Of a DNA stretch of 64,000 nt, positions 39,600 to 50,158 are shown piece by piece. The notes beneath the pieces are model-generated. The model searched no databases. It was not told the DNA's origin and saw only the letters and a list, made by a program, of their open reading frames with translations. A program made the translations under genes and the position numbers. The first letter of the stretch is position 1, and the number at the start of each line of letters is the position of its first letter. Origin of the DNA: Azospirillum picis (lineage in GTDB: Bacteria > Pseudomonadota > Alphaproteobacteria > Azospirillales > Azospirillaceae); assembly GCF_017876115.1 (NCBI RefSeq), contig NZ_JAGINO010000006.1, forward strand, positions 124,001-188,000, read 5' to 3'.

Positions 39600-40214
39600 T
39601 CACACGCCCTCCCCGGTCGTGACCTTGCGGATGACGACCACCTCGTCGCGGTGACGGGCGATCTGCACGTTGACGTTCTGCTTGCGCACGCCGGCACGGC
39701 TGCGCAGCGTCAGAACGATGGCGCCGATCATGGCGATCAGCAGGACGATGCCCGACGCCTGGAACAGGTAGACGTACTGCGTGTACATCAGTTGGCCCAG
39801 CGCATGGGTGTTCGTCACCTGGTCGAGCGCCGGTGTCGGCGCGCCGGCCACCGTGGCGACGCCGGGGGCAACGATCCAGCCACCCAGAACCGCGGCCAGC
39901 TCGGCCAGCAGGATCAGGCCGACCAGCGCGCCCAGCGGCAGCGCCTCCAGGGCGCCCTGGCGCAGCTCGCGGAAGTTGATGTCGAGCATCATCACCACGA
40001 ACAGGAACAGGACCGCCACCGCGCCGACATAGACGATGACGAGGATCATCGCGATGAATTCCGCGCCCATCAGGACGCAGAGGCCGGCCGCCTGGAAAAA
40101 GGCGAGGATCAGGAAAAGGACCGAATGAACGGGGTTCCGCGCCGAGATGACCATCACACCGGAGGCCACCAGCAGCGCGGCGAACACGTAGAAGGCGATG
40201 CCTTGGAGTATCAT
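39600..40214 (-). CDS. nuoJ: NADH-quinone oxidoreductase subunit J
   Basis: NuoJ is a membrane subunit of complex I near the quinone entry end, with the pi-bulge helix 3. The 204-residue protein has helices starting [37 protein letters not shown], and [27 protein letters not shown] sequence, then a Thr/Ala/Pro linker and a final helix [17 protein letters not shown]. The C-terminal tail is hydrophilic ([16 protein letters not shown]). It follows nuoI by 18 bp and nearly touches nuoK. Confidence 0.95.
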   Translation of the reverse strand: MILQGIAFYVFAALLVASGVMVISARNPVHSVLFLILAFFQAAGLCVLMGAEFIAMILVIVYVGAVAVLFLFVVMMLDINFRELRQGALEALPLGALVGLILLAELAAVLGGWIVAPGVATVAGAPTPALDQVTNTHALGQLMYTQYVYLFQASGIVLLIAMIGAIVLTLRSRAGVRKQNVNVQIARHRDEVVVIRKVTTGEGV

Positions 40215-40232
40215 CGTTTTTCTCGCTTCCGC

Positions 40233-40721
40233 TTACCGGTAAGGAGCCTCGGCCGCGAGGTTCTGGGCGATCTCCGCCTCCCAGCGGTCGCCGTTCGCCA
40301 GCAGCTTCTGCTTGTTGTAGAAGAGTTCTTCGCGCGTCTCGGTGGAGAACTCGAAGTTCGGCCCCATGACGACCGCATCGACCGGGCAGGCCTCCTGGCA
40401 CAGGCCGCAATAGATGCACTTGGTCATGTCGATGTCGTAGCGCGTGGTGCGGCGGCTGCCGTCGTCGCGCGGTTCGGCCTCGATGGTGATGGCGAGCGCC
40501 GGGCAAACGGCTTCGCACAGCTTGCACGCGATGCAGCGCTCTTCGCCGCTCGCATAGCGGCGGAGCACATGCTCGCCGCGGAAGCGCGAGCTGATCGGCC
40601 CCTTCTCGTAGGGGTAATTGAGGGTGACCTTCGGCTTGAACATGTAGCGCAGGGTCAGCGCCATGCCGCCAAGCAGCTCGGTCAGGAACAGGCTGCGCGC
40701 CGCGCGGTCGAGGAACGCCAT
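40233..40721 (-). CDS. nuoI: NADH-quinone oxidoreductase subunit I
   Basis: NuoI carries clusters N6a and N6b, which pass electrons to NuoB in the hydrophilic arm of complex I. The 162-residue protein has an amphipathic N-terminus and two 4Fe-4S motifs, [12 protein letters not shown] and [12 protein letters not shown], plus a conserved [17 protein letters not shown] (first Cys of the set). The start is ATG 40721. It is separated from nuoH by 89 bp containing a strong hairpin. Confidence 0.97.
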   Translation of the reverse strand: MAFLDRAARSLFLTELLGGMALTLRYMFKPKVTLNYPYEKGPISSRFRGEHVLRRYASGEERCIACKLCEAVCPALAITIEAEPRDDGSRRTTRYDIDMTKCIYCGLCQEACPVDAVVMGPNFEFSTETREELFYNKQKLLANGDRWEAEIAQNLAAEAPYR

Positions 40722-40742
40722 GGCCTCTTCGTCTCCTTCCTT

Positions 40743-40771
40743 GCCGGCAGGCGATCGGGATCGCCGCCGGC
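40743..40771. other. strong intercistronic hairpin between nuoH and nuoI
   Basis: GCCGGC-A-GGCGATC (40743-40756) pairs with GATCGCC-GCCGGC (40759-40771): 13 base pairs with one bulged A and a tight loop. It lies 22 bp upstream of the nuoI start codon on the minus strand. No T-run follows, so it looks like an mRNA-stability or processing element rather than a terminator. Confidence 0.6.
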
Positions 40772-40810
40772 ACTCTCAACGAAATTCAGTAATGGGCTTT
40801 GGGGGACCGC

Positions 40811-41821
40811 TTATTTGGGCAGCCAGCCGAAGGTCACCAGGACGCCGGCGGTCAGCACGACCCAGAAGAGCGAGAACGGCAGGAAGACCTTCCAGCCCAG
40901 GCGCATCAACTGGTCATAGCGGTAGCGCGGCATCGTGGCGCGAACCCAGACAAAGGTGAACAGGCAGAACGCGATCTTCAGGGCGAACCAGACGATGCCC
41001 GGTACCCAGGTGAAGGGCGCGAACGGCAGCGGCGACAGCCATCCACCCAGGAACAGGATGGAGGTCATCGCGCTCATCAGGATCATGTTGGCGTATTCGC
41101 CGAGGAAGAAGAGCGCGAAGGGGGCCGAGCTGTATTCCACCATGAAGCCGGCGACCAGTTCCGACTCGCCTTCCGGCAGGTCGAAGGGCGCGCGGTTGGT
41201 TTCGGCCAGCGCCGAGATGAAGAACATGACGAACATCGGCAGCAGCGGGATGCAGAACCAGACCCGCTCCTGCGCATGCACGATGTCGGTCAGGTTCAGC
41301 GAGCCGACGCACAGCAGCACGGTGATGATGATGAGGCCCATCGAGACCTCGTAGGACACCATCTGGGCCGCCGAGCGCAGCGCACCGAGGAAGGCGTAGC
41401 GCGAGTTCGAGGCCCAGCCGGCCATCACGATGCCGTAGACGCCGAGCGAGGAGATCGCGAACAGGTACAGCACGCCGACGTTGATGTTGGACAGCACCAC
41501 CCCGTAGTCGAACGGGATGACCGCCCAGGCGATCAGCGCCAGGAAGAAGGTCAGCATCGGCGCGACGTAGAACACGACGCGGTTGGCGCCTTCCGGCAGC
41601 ACCTGCTCCTTGGCGAACAGCTTGAGGCCGTCGGCGAAGGGCTGCATCAGCCCGAAGGGACCGACGATCGCCGGGCCCTGGCGGAGCTGCATGGCGCCCA
41701 TGATCTTGCGTTCGGCATAGGTCATGAACGCCACGGCGACGAGCAGCGGCACGGTGATCGCGAGGATCTGCAGCACCATAATGATCAGCGGCAGGAGGAA
41801 GCCGCTCCAGAACTCAGCCAT
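40811..41821 (-). CDS. nuoH: NADH-quinone oxidoreductase subunit H
   Basis: NuoH is the membrane subunit that forms much of the quinone chamber of complex I. The 336-residue, eight-helix protein shows [40 protein letters not shown], and [20 protein letters not shown], all nearly invariant. The ATG 41821 overlaps the nuoG end by 8 bp. The stop is followed by the 89-bp gap with a hairpin before nuoI. Confidence 0.97.
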   Translation of the reverse strand: MAEFWSGFLLPLIIMVLQILAITVPLLVAVAFMTYAERKIMGAMQLRQGPAIVGPFGLMQPFADGLKLFAKEQVLPEGANRVVFYVAPMLTFFLALIAWAVIPFDYGVVLSNINVGVLYLFAISSLGVYGIVMAGWASNSRYAFLGALRSAAQMVSYEVSMGLIIITVLLCVGSLNLTDIVHAQERVWFCIPLLPMFVMFFISALAETNRAPFDLPEGESELVAGFMVEYSSAPFALFFLGEYANMILMSAMTSILFLGGWLSPLPFAPFTWVPGIVWFALKIAFCLFTFVWVRATMPRYRYDQLMRLGWKVFLPFSLFWVVLTAGVLVTFGWLPK

Positions 41822-43877
41822 GGGTGCCAGTCCTTTCCTGAGCAGGGCCCACCAGCGCTTCCGTGCAGTTGGCCATCGTCACCGACGCCCGGCTGATCGG
41901 GTCGGTCATGTAGAAGTTGGTGATCGGCGTCACGAAGGGAGCGGCGTCGACCGGTCCCTGCGCGCCGAACGGCGCCCAGGTCGCGGGCGTGAGCTGGCCG
42001 ACCGCGGCGAAGATCGGGTTGGCGGCCATCAGGCGCTGGCGCAGTTGCGTCTGGGTGTCGAACGGCAGCGTGGCGCCGAGCGCCTCCGACAGGGCGCGGA
42101 CGACCTTCCAGTCCTCCCGCGCCTCGCCCGGCGGGAAGACCGCGAGGCGGGCGAGCTGCGGGCGGCCCTCGGTGTTGACGTAGACGGCGTTCTTCTCGGT
42201 GTAGGCGGCACCCGGCAGGATGACGTCGGCGCGATGGGCGCCGGCGTCGCCGTGGTGGCCCTGGTAGACCACGAAGGCGTTGCCGAGGCGGGACATGTCG
42301 ACCTCGTCGGCACCCAGCAGGTAGACGACGTCGATCTCGCCCTTGGCGGCGCCGTCGAGGATGCCGTGGACGTCACGGCCGCCCTCGCCCGGCAGGAAGC
42401 CGGCCTCGATGCCGCCGACGCGCGCCGCGGCGGTGTGCAGCACGTTGAAGCCGTTCCAGTCGTCGCGGAACATGCCGTAGGCCTCGCCGACCAGACGGGC
42501 CGCGGCCTGGACCGCGAGGCCGTCGGCGCGCTGGAAGGCGCCCATGCCGACGATGATCATCGGGTTCTTGGCGGCGCGCAGCGTCTCGGAGAAGGCGTGG
42601 CTGCCGTCGACGAGCTGCTGCAGCGTCTCCGGCCCGGTGCCGATCACGCTGTAGGGATAGGTCAGGTCGCGCTGCTCGCCGATCGAGGCGATGGTGACGC
42701 CGCCGGCCAGGTAACGCTTGCGGATGCGGGCGTTGACCAGCGTGCCTTCCCAGCGCGGGTTGGTGCCGACCAGCAGGATGACGTCGGCCTTCTCGATGCC
42801 GGCGATGCCGGAATTGAAGAGGTAGCCGGCGCGCACCGAGGTGTCGAAGCGGGCGCCGTCCTGGCGGCAGTCCAGGTTGGCCGAGCCGAGGCGGGTCAGC
42901 AGCTCCTTCAGGGCGAACTGCGCCTCGACGTCGATCAGGTCGCCGGAGATGGCGGCGATCCGGTTGCCGGGCAGGCCCTTCATGCGGGCGGCGATGGCGG
43001 TGAACGCCTCGGCCCAGCTCGCCGGGACCAGCTTGCCGTTCTGGCGGATGTAGGGACGGTCCAGGCGCTGGCGCTTCAGGCCGTCATAGGAATAGCGGCT
43101 CTTGTCGTTCAGCCACTCTTCGTTGACGTCGTCGTTGACGCGCGGCAGGACACGCATCACCTCGGCGCCGCGGGCGTCGACGCGGATGTTGGAGCCGACG
43201 GCGTCGAGCACGTCGATGGTCTCGGTCTTGCGCAGTTCCCACGGCCGCGCCGTGAAGGCGTAGGGCTTGTGGGTCAGGGCGCCGACCGGGCAGACGTCGG
43301 CCAGGTTGCCCGACAGCTCGGAGCCGATCGCCTTCTCGACGAAGGTGGTGATCTCCATGTGCTCGCCGCGGTAGACCGCGCCGACGTCGGGAACACCGGC
43401 CACCTCGTTGATGAAGCGGATGCAGCGCGTGCAGTGGATGCACCGGGTCATGATGGTCTTGATGACCGGACCCATGTACTTGTCCTTGACGGCGCGCTTG
43501 TTCTCGCCGTAGCGGCCGCGGTCGAAGCCATAGGCCATGGCCTGGTCCTGCAGGTCGCACTCGCCGCCCTGGTCGCAGATCGGGCAATCCAGCGGGTGGT
43601 TGATCAGCAGGAATTCCATGACGCCCTTGCGGGCCTTCTTCACGGTCTCGCTGTTGGTGCGGACGACCATCCCGTCGCCGCAGGGCATGGCGCAGGACGC
43701 CACCGGCTTGGGCGCCCGCTCCATCTCCACCAGGCACATGCGGCAGTTGGCCGGCACGCTGAGCCGCTCATGGTAGCAGAAGCGCGGGATCTCGATCCCC
43801 AGTTGCTCGCAGGCCTGGAGAATCGACGTACCCGGCTCGACCTCGATCTCGATCCCGTCGATGGTGAGTTTCGGCAT
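41814..43877 (-). CDS. nuoG: NADH-quinone oxidoreductase subunit G
   Basis: NuoG carries Fe-S clusters N1b, N4 and N5 in the peripheral arm. The 687-residue protein begins with the 2Fe-2S ferredoxin domain ([19 protein letters not shown]), then the His-Cys3 cluster region ([18 protein letters not shown]), [16 protein letters not shown] and [14 protein letters not shown] molybdopterin-oxidoreductase-like domain follows without visible cofactor function. The length is like other alphaproteobacterial and mitochondrial 75-kDa subunits. It lies 15 bp after nuoF. Confidence 0.97.
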   Translation of the reverse strand: MPKLTIDGIEIEVEPGTSILQACEQLGIEIPRFCYHERLSVPANCRMCLVEMERAPKPVASCAMPCGDGMVVRTNSETVKKARKGVMEFLLINHPLDCPICDQGGECDLQDQAMAYGFDRGRYGENKRAVKDKYMGPVIKTIMTRCIHCTRCIRFINEVAGVPDVGAVYRGEHMEITTFVEKAIGSELSGNLADVCPVGALTHKPYAFTARPWELRKTETIDVLDAVGSNIRVDARGAEVMRVLPRVNDDVNEEWLNDKSRYSYDGLKRQRLDRPYIRQNGKLVPASWAEAFTAIAARMKGLPGNRIAAISGDLIDVEAQFALKELLTRLGSANLDCRQDGARFDTSVRAGYLFNSGIAGIEKADVILLVGTNPRWEGTLVNARIRKRYLAGGVTIASIGEQRDLTYPYSVIGTGPETLQQLVDGSHAFSETLRAAKNPMIIVGMGAFQRADGLAVQAAARLVGEAYGMFRDDWNGFNVLHTAAARVGGIEAGFLPGEGGRDVHGILDGAAKGEIDVVYLLGADEVDMSRLGNAFVVYQGHHGDAGAHRADVILPGAAYTEKNAVYVNTEGRPQLARLAVFPPGEAREDWKVVRALSEALGATLPFDTQTQLRQRLMAANPIFAAVGQLTPATWAPFGAQGPVDAAPFVTPITNFYMTDPISRASVTMANCTEALVGPAQERTGTHG

Positions 43878-43892
43878 GGAAACGGGAGCTCC

Positions 43893-45182
43893 TTACTCGG
43901 CCGCCAGCGGCGCAGCATTGCGGTAGGCCTGGATGCGCCGCTCGACTTCCGGGCGGAAGTGGCGGAACAGGCCCTGGATCGGCCAGGCGGCGGCGTCGCC
44001 GAGCGCGCAGATGGTGTGGCCTTCGACCTGCTTGGTGACCTGCAGCAGCATGTCGATCTCTTCCATGCGGGCGTTGCCGGAAACCATGCGCTGCATGACG
44101 CGGTTCATCCAGCCGGTGCCCTCGCGGCAGGGCGTGCACTGGCCGCAGGACTCATGGGCGTAGAACTGCGACAGGCGGGCGATGGCCTTCACGATGTCGG
44201 TGGACTTGTCCATCACGATCACCGCGGCGGTGCCAAGGCCCGACTGCACTTCACGCAGGCTGTCGAAGTCCATCAGGACGGTGTCGCAGATCGACTTCGG
44301 CAGCACCGGGACCGAGGAGCCGCCGGGGATCACGGCCAGCAGGTTGTCCCAGCCGCCGCGCACCCCGCCGGCGTGGCGTTCGATGAGCTCCTTCAGCGGG
44401 ATGCCCATCTCCTCTTCCACGTTGCACGGGTTGTTCACGTGGCCGGAGATGCAGAACAGCTTGGTGCCGGAGTTCTTCGGACGGCCGAGCCCGGCGAACC
44501 AGGAGGCGCCGCGACGCAGGATGGTGGGAACCACCGCGATCGATTCGACGTTGTTCACCGTGGTCGGGCAGGAATAGAGCCCGGCCTGGGCGGGGAACGG
44601 CGGCTTGTTGCGCGGCTGCCCCTTCTTGCCCTCGATGGACTCGATCAGCGCCGTTTCCTCGCCGCAGATGTAGGCACCCGCACCGCGATGGATGTAGACG
44701 TCGTAGCTGTAGCCGGTCCCGCAGGCGTTCTTGCCGATCAGCCCCGACGCGTACGCCTCGTCGATGGCGCGCTGGACGTTGGAGCCCTCGTTGTAGAACT
44801 CGCCGCGGATGTAGATATAGCAGGCGCTGGCGCCGATGGCGAAACCGGCGATCAGGCAGCCCTCGATCAGCTTGTGCGGATCGTGGCGCAGGATGTCGCG
44901 GTCCTTGCAGGTGCCGGGTTCGCCCTCGTCGGCGTTGATGACGAGATAGACGGGCTTGTCGGTCACGTTCTTCGGCATGAAGGACCACTTCATGCCGGTC
45001 GAGAAGCCGGCGCCGCCGCGGCCGCGCAGCCCCGATTCCTTCACCTGCTCGATGATCCATTCGCGGCCGTTGGCCAGGATCGCCGCCGTGTTGTCCCAGT
45101 CACCGCGCTTGCGGGCCGCCTCGAGACCGAAGTCCTGGTAGCCGTAGAGGTTGGTGAAGATGCGGTCCTCATCGCGAAGCAT
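43893..45182 (-). CDS. nuoF: NADH-quinone oxidoreductase subunit F
   Basis: NuoF binds NADH, FMN and cluster N3, the electron entry of complex I. The 429-residue product shows the FMN/NADH glycine loop [52 protein letters not shown], and the 4Fe-4S motif [15 protein letters not shown]. The start is ATG 45182, 16 bp after nuoE. Confidence 0.98.
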   Translation of the reverse strand: MLRDEDRIFTNLYGYQDFGLEAARKRGDWDNTAAILANGREWIIEQVKESGLRGRGGAGFSTGMKWSFMPKNVTDKPVYLVINADEGEPGTCKDRDILRHDPHKLIEGCLIAGFAIGASACYIYIRGEFYNEGSNVQRAIDEAYASGLIGKNACGTGYSYDVYIHRGAGAYICGEETALIESIEGKKGQPRNKPPFPAQAGLYSCPTTVNNVESIAVVPTILRRGASWFAGLGRPKNSGTKLFCISGHVNNPCNVEEEMGIPLKELIERHAGGVRGGWDNLLAVIPGGSSVPVLPKSICDTVLMDFDSLREVQSGLGTAAVIVMDKSTDIVKAIARLSQFYAHESCGQCTPCREGTGWMNRVMQRMVSGNARMEEIDMLLQVTKQVEGHTICALGDAAAWPIQGLFRHFRPEVERRIQAYRNAAPLAAE

Positions 45183-45198
45183 CGCTGTCTCCTCCCCC

Positions 45199-45840
45199 TC
45201 AATCGTCCGCTTGCGCGGTGGCGTCCGCTTGCGCGGTGGTGAATGCCTTCAGCGTCGTCGGGCCGCCGGCCGGCTCGGACGACCGGCGGCCGGTCTGCGA
45301 ACCCGGCTTCGGCGTCTCGCCGCGGGCCAGCGCGTCGAGGATGCGCTCCATGTGCTCCGGCGTGACGTCTTCGTAGTAGTCGTCGCCGATCTGCACGACC
45401 GGCGCGTTGACGCAGGCGCCCGAGCACTCGACCTCGCCCAGCGTGAACTGGCCGTCGGCCGTGGTCTCGCCGACCTCGACGCCGAGCTTCTTCTTGCAGG
45501 TGTGGACGATATCGTCCGACCCGCGCAGCCAGCAGGGCGTGGTGGTGCAGACCTGGATGTGGTGCCGGCCGACCGGGGTCTTGTTGTACATCGTGTAGAA
45601 GGTCGCGACCTCGTACACGCGGATGCGCGGCATGCCCAGCAGGTCGGCCACGGCGTCCATGGCGACGCGCGGCAGCCAGCCGCCGTTCTGGCGCTGGGCG
45701 ACGTCGAGCAGCGGCATGCAGGCGCTGGCCTGCTTGCCGGCCGGGTACTTGGCGATGATGCGCTTCGCCAGCTCCAGGTTTTCCTGGGTGAAGGTGAAAC
45801 TGGTCGGCTCGTGGCCGTGATCGGAAGCGGGCGCGCTCAT
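45199..45840 (-). CDS. nuoE: NADH-quinone oxidoreductase subunit E with extended tail
   Basis: NuoE (24-kDa homologue) holds 2Fe-2S cluster N1a. The thioredoxin-like domain has [10 protein letters not shown] and [11 protein letters not shown] with the four Cys. The 213-residue length exceeds a bare NuoE: the C-terminus adds about 40 hydrophilic residues, including two copies of ATAQAD encoded by a perfect 18-bp tandem repeat. ATG 45840 ([15 protein letters not shown]) overlaps the nuoD stop by 4 bp; the longer frame to 46191 is in nuoD. Confidence 0.96.
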   Translation of the reverse strand: MSAPASDHGHEPTSFTFTQENLELAKRIIAKYPAGKQASACMPLLDVAQRQNGGWLPRVAMDAVADLLGMPRIRVYEVATFYTMYNKTPVGRHHIQVCTTTPCWLRGSDDIVHTCKKKLGVEVGETTADGQFTLGEVECSGACVNAPVVQIGDDYYEDVTPEHMERILDALARGETPKPGSQTGRRSSEPAGGPTTLKAFTTAQADATAQADD

Positions 45841-47096
45841 CGATCGATCTCTCCGAAAACGATGTCCATCGAGGCGATGTTGGCAACGGCGTCGGCCAGC
45901 ATGTGCCCCTTCGACATGAAGTCCAGGCCCTGAAGGTGGGCGAAGCCCGGCGCGCGGATCTTGCAGCGGTAGGGCTTGTTGGTGCCGTCGGACACCAGGT
46001 ACACGCCGAACTCGCCCTTTGGCGCCTCGATGGCGGTGTAGGTCTCGCCGGCGGGAACGTGGAAGCCCTCGGTGAAGAGCTTGAAGTGGTGGATCAGCGC
46101 TTCCATCGAGCGCTTCATCTCGCCGCGGGCCGGCGGCGCGACCTTGCGGTCCTCCACCTTCACCGGGCCGGCCGGCATCTCCTTGCAGCACTGGCGCATG
46201 ATGCGCAGCGACTGCTTCATCTCCTCCATGCGCACCAGGTAGCGCGCCCAGCAGTCGCCGGTCAGGCCGACGGGCACGTCGAAGTCCATGCGGTCATACA
46301 CCTCGTAGGGCTGCGACTTGCGCAGGTCCCAGGCGACGCCCGAGCCGCGCAGCATCGGGCCGGTGAAGGCCCAGTCGAGCGCCTGCTCCTTGGTGACGAT
46401 GCCGATGTCGACCGTCCGCTGCTTGAAGATGCGGTTGTTGGTCAGCAGGTTGTCGAGGTCTTCCATGAATTTCGGAAAACGCTCGGTGAAGGCCCAGATG
46501 TCGTCCAGCAGGCCGTCCGGCAGGTCCCAGGCAACGCCGCCCGGCCGGAAATAGTTGGCGTGCAGGCGGGCACCCGACACGCGTTCGTAGAACTCCATGA
46601 GGATTTCGCGTTCCTCGAAGCCCCACAGCGCCGGGGTGATCGCGCCAACGTCGAGCGCGCCCGTCGTGATCGACAGGATGTGGTTCAGGATGCGCGTGAT
46701 CTCGGAGAACAGCACGCGGATGTACTGGGCACGCAGCGGCGCCTTGATCTGCAGCAGGTTCTCGATGCCGAGCACGTAGGCGTGCTCCATGCACATCGGG
46801 CTGACATAGTCCAGCCGGTCGAAATACGGCACGGCCTGGACGTAGGTCTTGTACTCGATCAGCTTCTCGGTGCCGCGGTGCAGCAGGCCGATGTGCGGGT
46901 CGCAGCGCTCCACCACCTCGCCGTTGAGCTCCATCACCAGACGGAGCACGCCGTGGGCGGCCGGGTGCTGCGGCCCGAAATTCATCGTGTAAGGCTTGAT
47001 CTGCGTCTTGGTCTCAGGCCCGGTGGCGCTGATCGGGCCGCCGGGACCCGTCGCGACGACGCCGGTCGCCGATTCGCTCGAAACGGTCATGCTCAC
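45837..47096 (-). CDS. nuoD: NADH-quinone oxidoreductase subunit D
   Basis: NuoD (49-kDa homologue) forms the quinone site with NuoB. The 419-residue chain has [40 protein letters not shown], and the C-terminal IVFGEIDR. The Ala/Gly/Thr-rich first 30 residues are extra to the core. The first codon is GTG 47096, giving a GTGA overlap with the nuoC stop; ATG two codons later is an alternative. It overlaps nuoE by 4 bp. Confidence 0.97.
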   Translation of the reverse strand: MSMTVSSESATGVVATGPGGPISATGPETKTQIKPYTMNFGPQHPAAHGVLRLVMELNGEVVERCDPHIGLLHRGTEKLIEYKTYVQAVPYFDRLDYVSPMCMEHAYVLGIENLLQIKAPLRAQYIRVLFSEITRILNHILSITTGALDVGAITPALWGFEEREILMEFYERVSGARLHANYFRPGGVAWDLPDGLLDDIWAFTERFPKFMEDLDNLLTNNRIFKQRTVDIGIVTKEQALDWAFTGPMLRGSGVAWDLRKSQPYEVYDRMDFDVPVGLTGDCWARYLVRMEEMKQSLRIMRQCCKEMPAGPVKVEDRKVAPPARGEMKRSMEALIHHFKLFTEGFHVPAGETYTAIEAPKGEFGVYLVSDGTNKPYRCKIRAPGFAHLQGLDFMSKGHMLADAVANIASMDIVFGEIDR

Positions 47097-47722
47097 GGCT
47101 TCTTGCTCCCGTCCTGGAGGGCGGCCTTTTCGTCACCGGGCAGCATGACGTTGGTCATGCCTTCCCAGGGGCTGAGGAAATCGAAGGCGCGGAAGTCCTG
47201 GGTGAGGCGGACCGGTTCGTAGACCACGCGCTTCTGGTCCTCGTCGTAGCGGGCTTCGACGTAGCCGGTCAGCGGGAAGTCCTTGCGGAAGGGATGCCCC
47301 TCGAACCCGTAGTCGGTGAGGATGCGGCGCAGGTCCGGATGGTTCTCGAAGAAGACGCCGAACAGGTCCCACACCTCGCGCTCGAACCAGTTGGCGGCGC
47401 TGAAGACGGGAACCGCCGACGGGACGGGCGTGTCCTCGTCGGTCGACAGCTTCACGCGCATGCGCCGGTTGTGGGTGTAGCTGAGCAACTGGTAGACGAC
47501 CTCGAACCGCTCCGGGCGGTCCGGATAGTCGACCGCGGTGATGTCGGTCAGCTGCTCGAACCGGGTGGCCGGGTCATCGCGCAGGGCGGTCAGCACCGCC
47601 AGGATGGCCGGCCGCTCGACGGTGACCATCAATTCGCCGAGCCTCACCTCGACCTTCAGGACGCCGCTGCCGAGCTTGGCTGCGATGACGTCCCCGAGTT
47701 CCTTCAACGCCTGTTCGGACAT
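47093..47722 (-). CDS. nuoC: NADH-quinone oxidoreductase subunit C
   Basis: NuoC (30-kDa homologue) is a scaffold subunit of the peripheral arm. The 209-residue protein shows the family signature [35 protein letters not shown] (split blocks), followed by [17 protein letters not shown]. It starts [18 protein letters not shown]. It is separated from nuoB by 93 bp with a GC-rich hairpin and overlaps nuoD by 4 bp. Confidence 0.97.
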   Translation of the reverse strand: MSEQALKELGDVIAAKLGSGVLKVEVRLGELMVTVERPAILAVLTALRDDPATRFEQLTDITAVDYPDRPERFEVVYQLLSYTHNRRMRVKLSTDEDTPVPSAVPVFSAANWFEREVWDLFGVFFENHPDLRRILTDYGFEGHPFRKDFPLTGYVEARYDEDQKRVVYEPVRLTQDFRAFDFLSPWEGMTNVMLPGDEKAALQDGSKKP

Positions 47723-47769
47723 GGGTGGGACCCTGCCTTCCTACTTGTCTTCAGCGCGCCTCGACCGGA

Positions 47770-47801
47770 CGGGCCCGCCCCCCGCGAAGGGAGCGGGCCC
47801 G
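47770..47801. other. GC-rich hairpin between nuoB and nuoC
   Basis: CGGGCCCGC (47770-47778) pairs with GCGGGCCCG (47793-47801), a perfect 9-bp stem around a 14-nt loop. It sits in the 93-bp gap between nuoB and nuoC inside the operon. There is no T-tract, so it is more likely a processing or stability element. Confidence 0.55.
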
Positions 47802-47815
47802 CCCGCCTGGTCGTG

Positions 47816-48361
47816 TCAGCGGGCGATGCGGTTGCCGCGCTTGATCTTCTTCTGGAGCTGGAGGATGCCGTAGATCAGCGCCTCCGCCGTCGGCGGGCAG
47901 CCCGGCACATAGATGTCCACCGGCACGATCCGGTCGCAGCCACGCACCACCGCATAGGAATAGTGGTAGTAGCCGCCGCCGTTGGCGCAGGACCCCATCG
48001 AAATGACCCAGCGCGGCTCCGGCATCTGGTCGTAGACCTTGCGGAGCGCCGGGGCCATCTTGTTGGTCAGGGTGCCGGCGACGATCATGCAGTCGGACTG
48101 GCGCGGGCTGGGGCGCGGGATCACGCCGAAACGGTCCAGGTCATACCGGCTCATGTAGGCGTGGATCATCTCCACCGCGCAGCAGGCCAGGCCGAAGGTC
48201 ATCGGCCACAGCGAGCCGGTCCGGGCCCAGGCCAGCAGGTCCTCGTACTTCGCCAGCACGAAGCCCTTGTCCTGGATCTCGTCGGAGACCGCGCGGATGT
48301 AGGCGTCCTGTTCCGGTCCGGGCGGAATCGGCGCCAGCGGCTTGGCGACCTCTACTCCCAT
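47816..48361 (-). CDS. nuoB: NADH-quinone oxidoreductase subunit B
   Basis: NuoB carries the terminal cluster N2 that reduces quinone. The 181-residue protein has the unusual consecutive Cys pair in [13 protein letters not shown], then [12 protein letters not shown] and [18 protein letters not shown] 48361 ([15 protein letters not shown]) has an AGGAG site; it lies inside the last codons of nuoA (10-bp overlap). The extra N-terminal residues are common in alphaproteobacteria. Confidence 0.97.
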   Translation of the reverse strand: MGVEVAKPLAPIPPGPEQDAYIRAVSDEIQDKGFVLAKYEDLLAWARTGSLWPMTFGLACCAVEMIHAYMSRYDLDRFGVIPRPSPRQSDCMIVAGTLTNKMAPALRKVYDQMPEPRWVISMGSCANGGGYYHYSYAVVRGCDRIVPVDIYVPGCPPTAEALIYGILQLQKKIKRGNRIAR

Positions 48362-48720
48362 TCCAGAGCTCCTTTCTTCCACTCATAGATGAAGCCGATG
48401 GTCAGGATGCCGAGGAACAGCATCATCGACCAGAAGCCGAACAGCCCGATATCGCCCAGCGCAACCGCCCAGGGGAACAGGAAGGCGACTTCCAGGTCGA
48501 AGATGATGAACAGGATCGAGACCAGGTAGAACCGCACGTCGAACTTGGTGCGCGCGTCCTCGAACGGCTCGAAGCCGCACTCGTAGGGGGAGACCTTCTC
48601 GGCGTCCGGGTTCTTCGGGCTGATGACGTAGGATGCCCCCACCATCACCGCGGCCAGCGCGATGCCGATCAGCAGAAACACCAGGATCGGAAGATACTCA
48701 ATGATCAGCGGAGTCGACAC
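48352..48720 (-). CDS. nuoA: NADH-quinone oxidoreductase subunit A
   Basis: NuoA is a three-helix membrane subunit near the quinone chamber and heads the nuo operon. The 122-residue product has [41 protein letters not shown] (split blocks), the family signature. I choose GTG 48720 because GGGAGGA lies just upstream; the frame is open to 48762 but that part ([11 protein letters not shown]) is not conserved. All 14 nuo genes follow on this strand without unrelated insertions. Confidence 0.97.
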   Translation of the reverse strand: MSTPLIIEYLPILVFLLIGIALAAVMVGASYVISPKNPDAEKVSPYECGFEPFEDARTKFDVRFYLVSILFIIFDLEVAFLFPWAVALGDIGLFGFWSMMLFLGILTIGFIYEWKKGALEWE

Positions 48721-49034
48721 CGCGTTCCTCCCATAAGCCCACGGCCACGGGCGCCGTTCCAACCGGGAAATCGGTGGAAGCGCGATGCCGTGGCAGCCAT
48801 GCCTTGGATTAGCCCATCAGACGGGCCGGAATATATGCCGAGACCGTGGGCAAGGAAAGCGCTTTGAATCGCTTTTCACGACGCGGAAGGACAAGCGGAG
48901 CGCCGTGACAGAGCTTGGTAATACCACGTTTTTAAAAGGCGGCAAAGCAAAGACGATGCGCATGCAGAAAAGGACCCGCGGCTTGCGAGTCCTTGCGCCT
49001 TACTGGCCATCGTCAGCGATTTTCAAAGAGAGAG
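48721..49034. promoter_or_regulatory. upstream region of the nuo operon
   Basis: This 314-bp gap separates nuoA from tRNA-Asp and contains no ORF I believe. It should hold the nuo promoter on the minus strand. A TATATT hexamer (48830-48835) resembles a -10 box, but no good -35 is at the right distance, so I do not call a promoter. The tRNA-Asp terminator occupies its right part. Confidence 0.45.
48965..48994 (-). terminator. intrinsic terminator of tRNA-Asp
   Basis: On the minus strand AAGGACTCGC pairs with GCGGGTCCTT (one mismatch) and is followed by TTTCTG. It lies 41 bp after the tRNA 3' end. Confidence 0.7.
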
Positions 49035-49111
<77 letters not shown>

Positions 49112-49301
49112 GCAGAGCGACGTTTCAAAACATGGGGCGCGCCGGCCAAGACCTTGCAGCACCGTCTGTTTTTACCGGGACCGTCCGTGGCCCCCGTCGT
49201 TCGGTGGGCGGTTTTTAGTCGGGCCGGCGCCTGCCTGTCAATGACCATTTGCGGTCGACTTGCAAAAAGTTACTTGGCGCGGACGTTCCGAAAGGGGGCC
49301 G

Positions 49302-49529
49302 TCAGGTCACCTGGTGTTCCTGCCGCCGCAGGGCATCCAGCCGCTCGAATGCCTGGACCATGCCGCTCGACAACCGGCGATGGTCGACGGCGTCGGAGCC
49401 GCCGAACCTCGTCAGCGTTTCCTCCAACGCACGGGCCAGATGCTCCGCGACATCGAGGTGCTTCTGTTCGAGCGCCAGTTCCAGGGCGCCGAGGATGCGG
49501 TCGCCCAGCCGCCGTTCATTGCCATCCAT
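49302..49529 (-). CDS. small hypothetical protein
   Basis: A 75-residue product starts MDGNERRLGDRILGALEL with a GGGAGG site upstream of ATG 49529. It is predicted all-helical and charged (LEQKHLDVAEHLARALEETL; MVQAFERLDALRRQEH). There is no signal peptide. It resembles small helical regulators or antitoxin-like proteins only in size and charge; I do not recognise a family. The same frame stays open far upstream, but those residues read as random. Confidence 0.62.
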   Translation of the reverse strand: MDGNERRLGDRILGALELALEQKHLDVAEHLARALEETLTRFGGSDAVDHRRLSSGMVQAFERLDALRRQEHQVT

Positions 49530-49712
49530 GCCATCCTCCCACGAACGCGCCGGCCCGCCACCGATGGTCCATGGCGGCGCAGCACCGGCCGCCAGGATAG
49601 CAGCTTGCGGACCGCGGGCGCGGGAAATCGCCCGTTGCGACAATTGGCGGCCACCTCTTTCGATAGGTCCTCGTCCATGCGATAGTCGCCCGGTCCCACA
49701 TGCGAGCGAGCG

Positions 49713-50003
49713 ATGTTGCGCAGCCTCCCCTTCCCTCTCCGGCACATGGCGCGGCTGGCTGCCGTTGCCGCCGCCCTGCTGGCCGCCGGAACGGCCGCCG
49801 CCGCCCCCAACGTATCGGCGGCCCAGGCGGAGGCGAAGGAGATCGCGAAGTCCATGGGCAACTGCACGCCGGCGAAGGTCGAGGTGCTGCGCTATACGGT
49901 GGGGCGCGAAGGGTCGACCGTGTTCAAGGTCGGCTGCACCGAGGACAAGGATGCCTTCGTGGTGGTGCAGTGCCGCTCGCGCATCTGCGCGCTCCTGCGC
50001 TGA
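49713..50003 (+). CDS. small exported hypothetical protein
   Basis: A 96-residue protein with a basic start and hydrophobic signal (HMARLAAVAAALLAAGTAAA, cleavage near AAA-AP). The mature part of about 65 residues has three Cys (MGNCTPAK; KVGCTED; VQCRSRICALLR has two more), suggesting disulfides in the periplasm. Three beta-strand-like stretches (VEVLRYTVG, TVFKVGC, AFVVVQC) fit a small secreted fold. I do not recognise the family. Confidence 0.68.
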   Translation: MLRSLPFPLRHMARLAAVAAALLAAGTAAAAPNVSAAQAEAKEIAKSMGNCTPAKVEVLRYTVGREGSTVFKVGCTEDKDAFVVVQCRSRICALLR

Positions 50004-50158
50004 CCGGACGGCTGCCGCCTTGGGCCTGCGGCCCGTCCGGATGGGGAATTCACGGCTTGTTAACCGCACTGGCGCGCAATGCTGTCGGAGGATGCCGTCC
50101 ATGGATCGCCGCCAGGGGATCGATGGGGAGCCGGCGATTTGGGGGAGCCTGATGGACG

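Noticed and set aside
41724..45242. 1172-codon plus-strand ORF opposite nuoG and nuoF
   Set aside because: It mirrors third-position GC bias of real nuo genes; sequence is Ala/Val/Asp/Gly-rich without fold signals.
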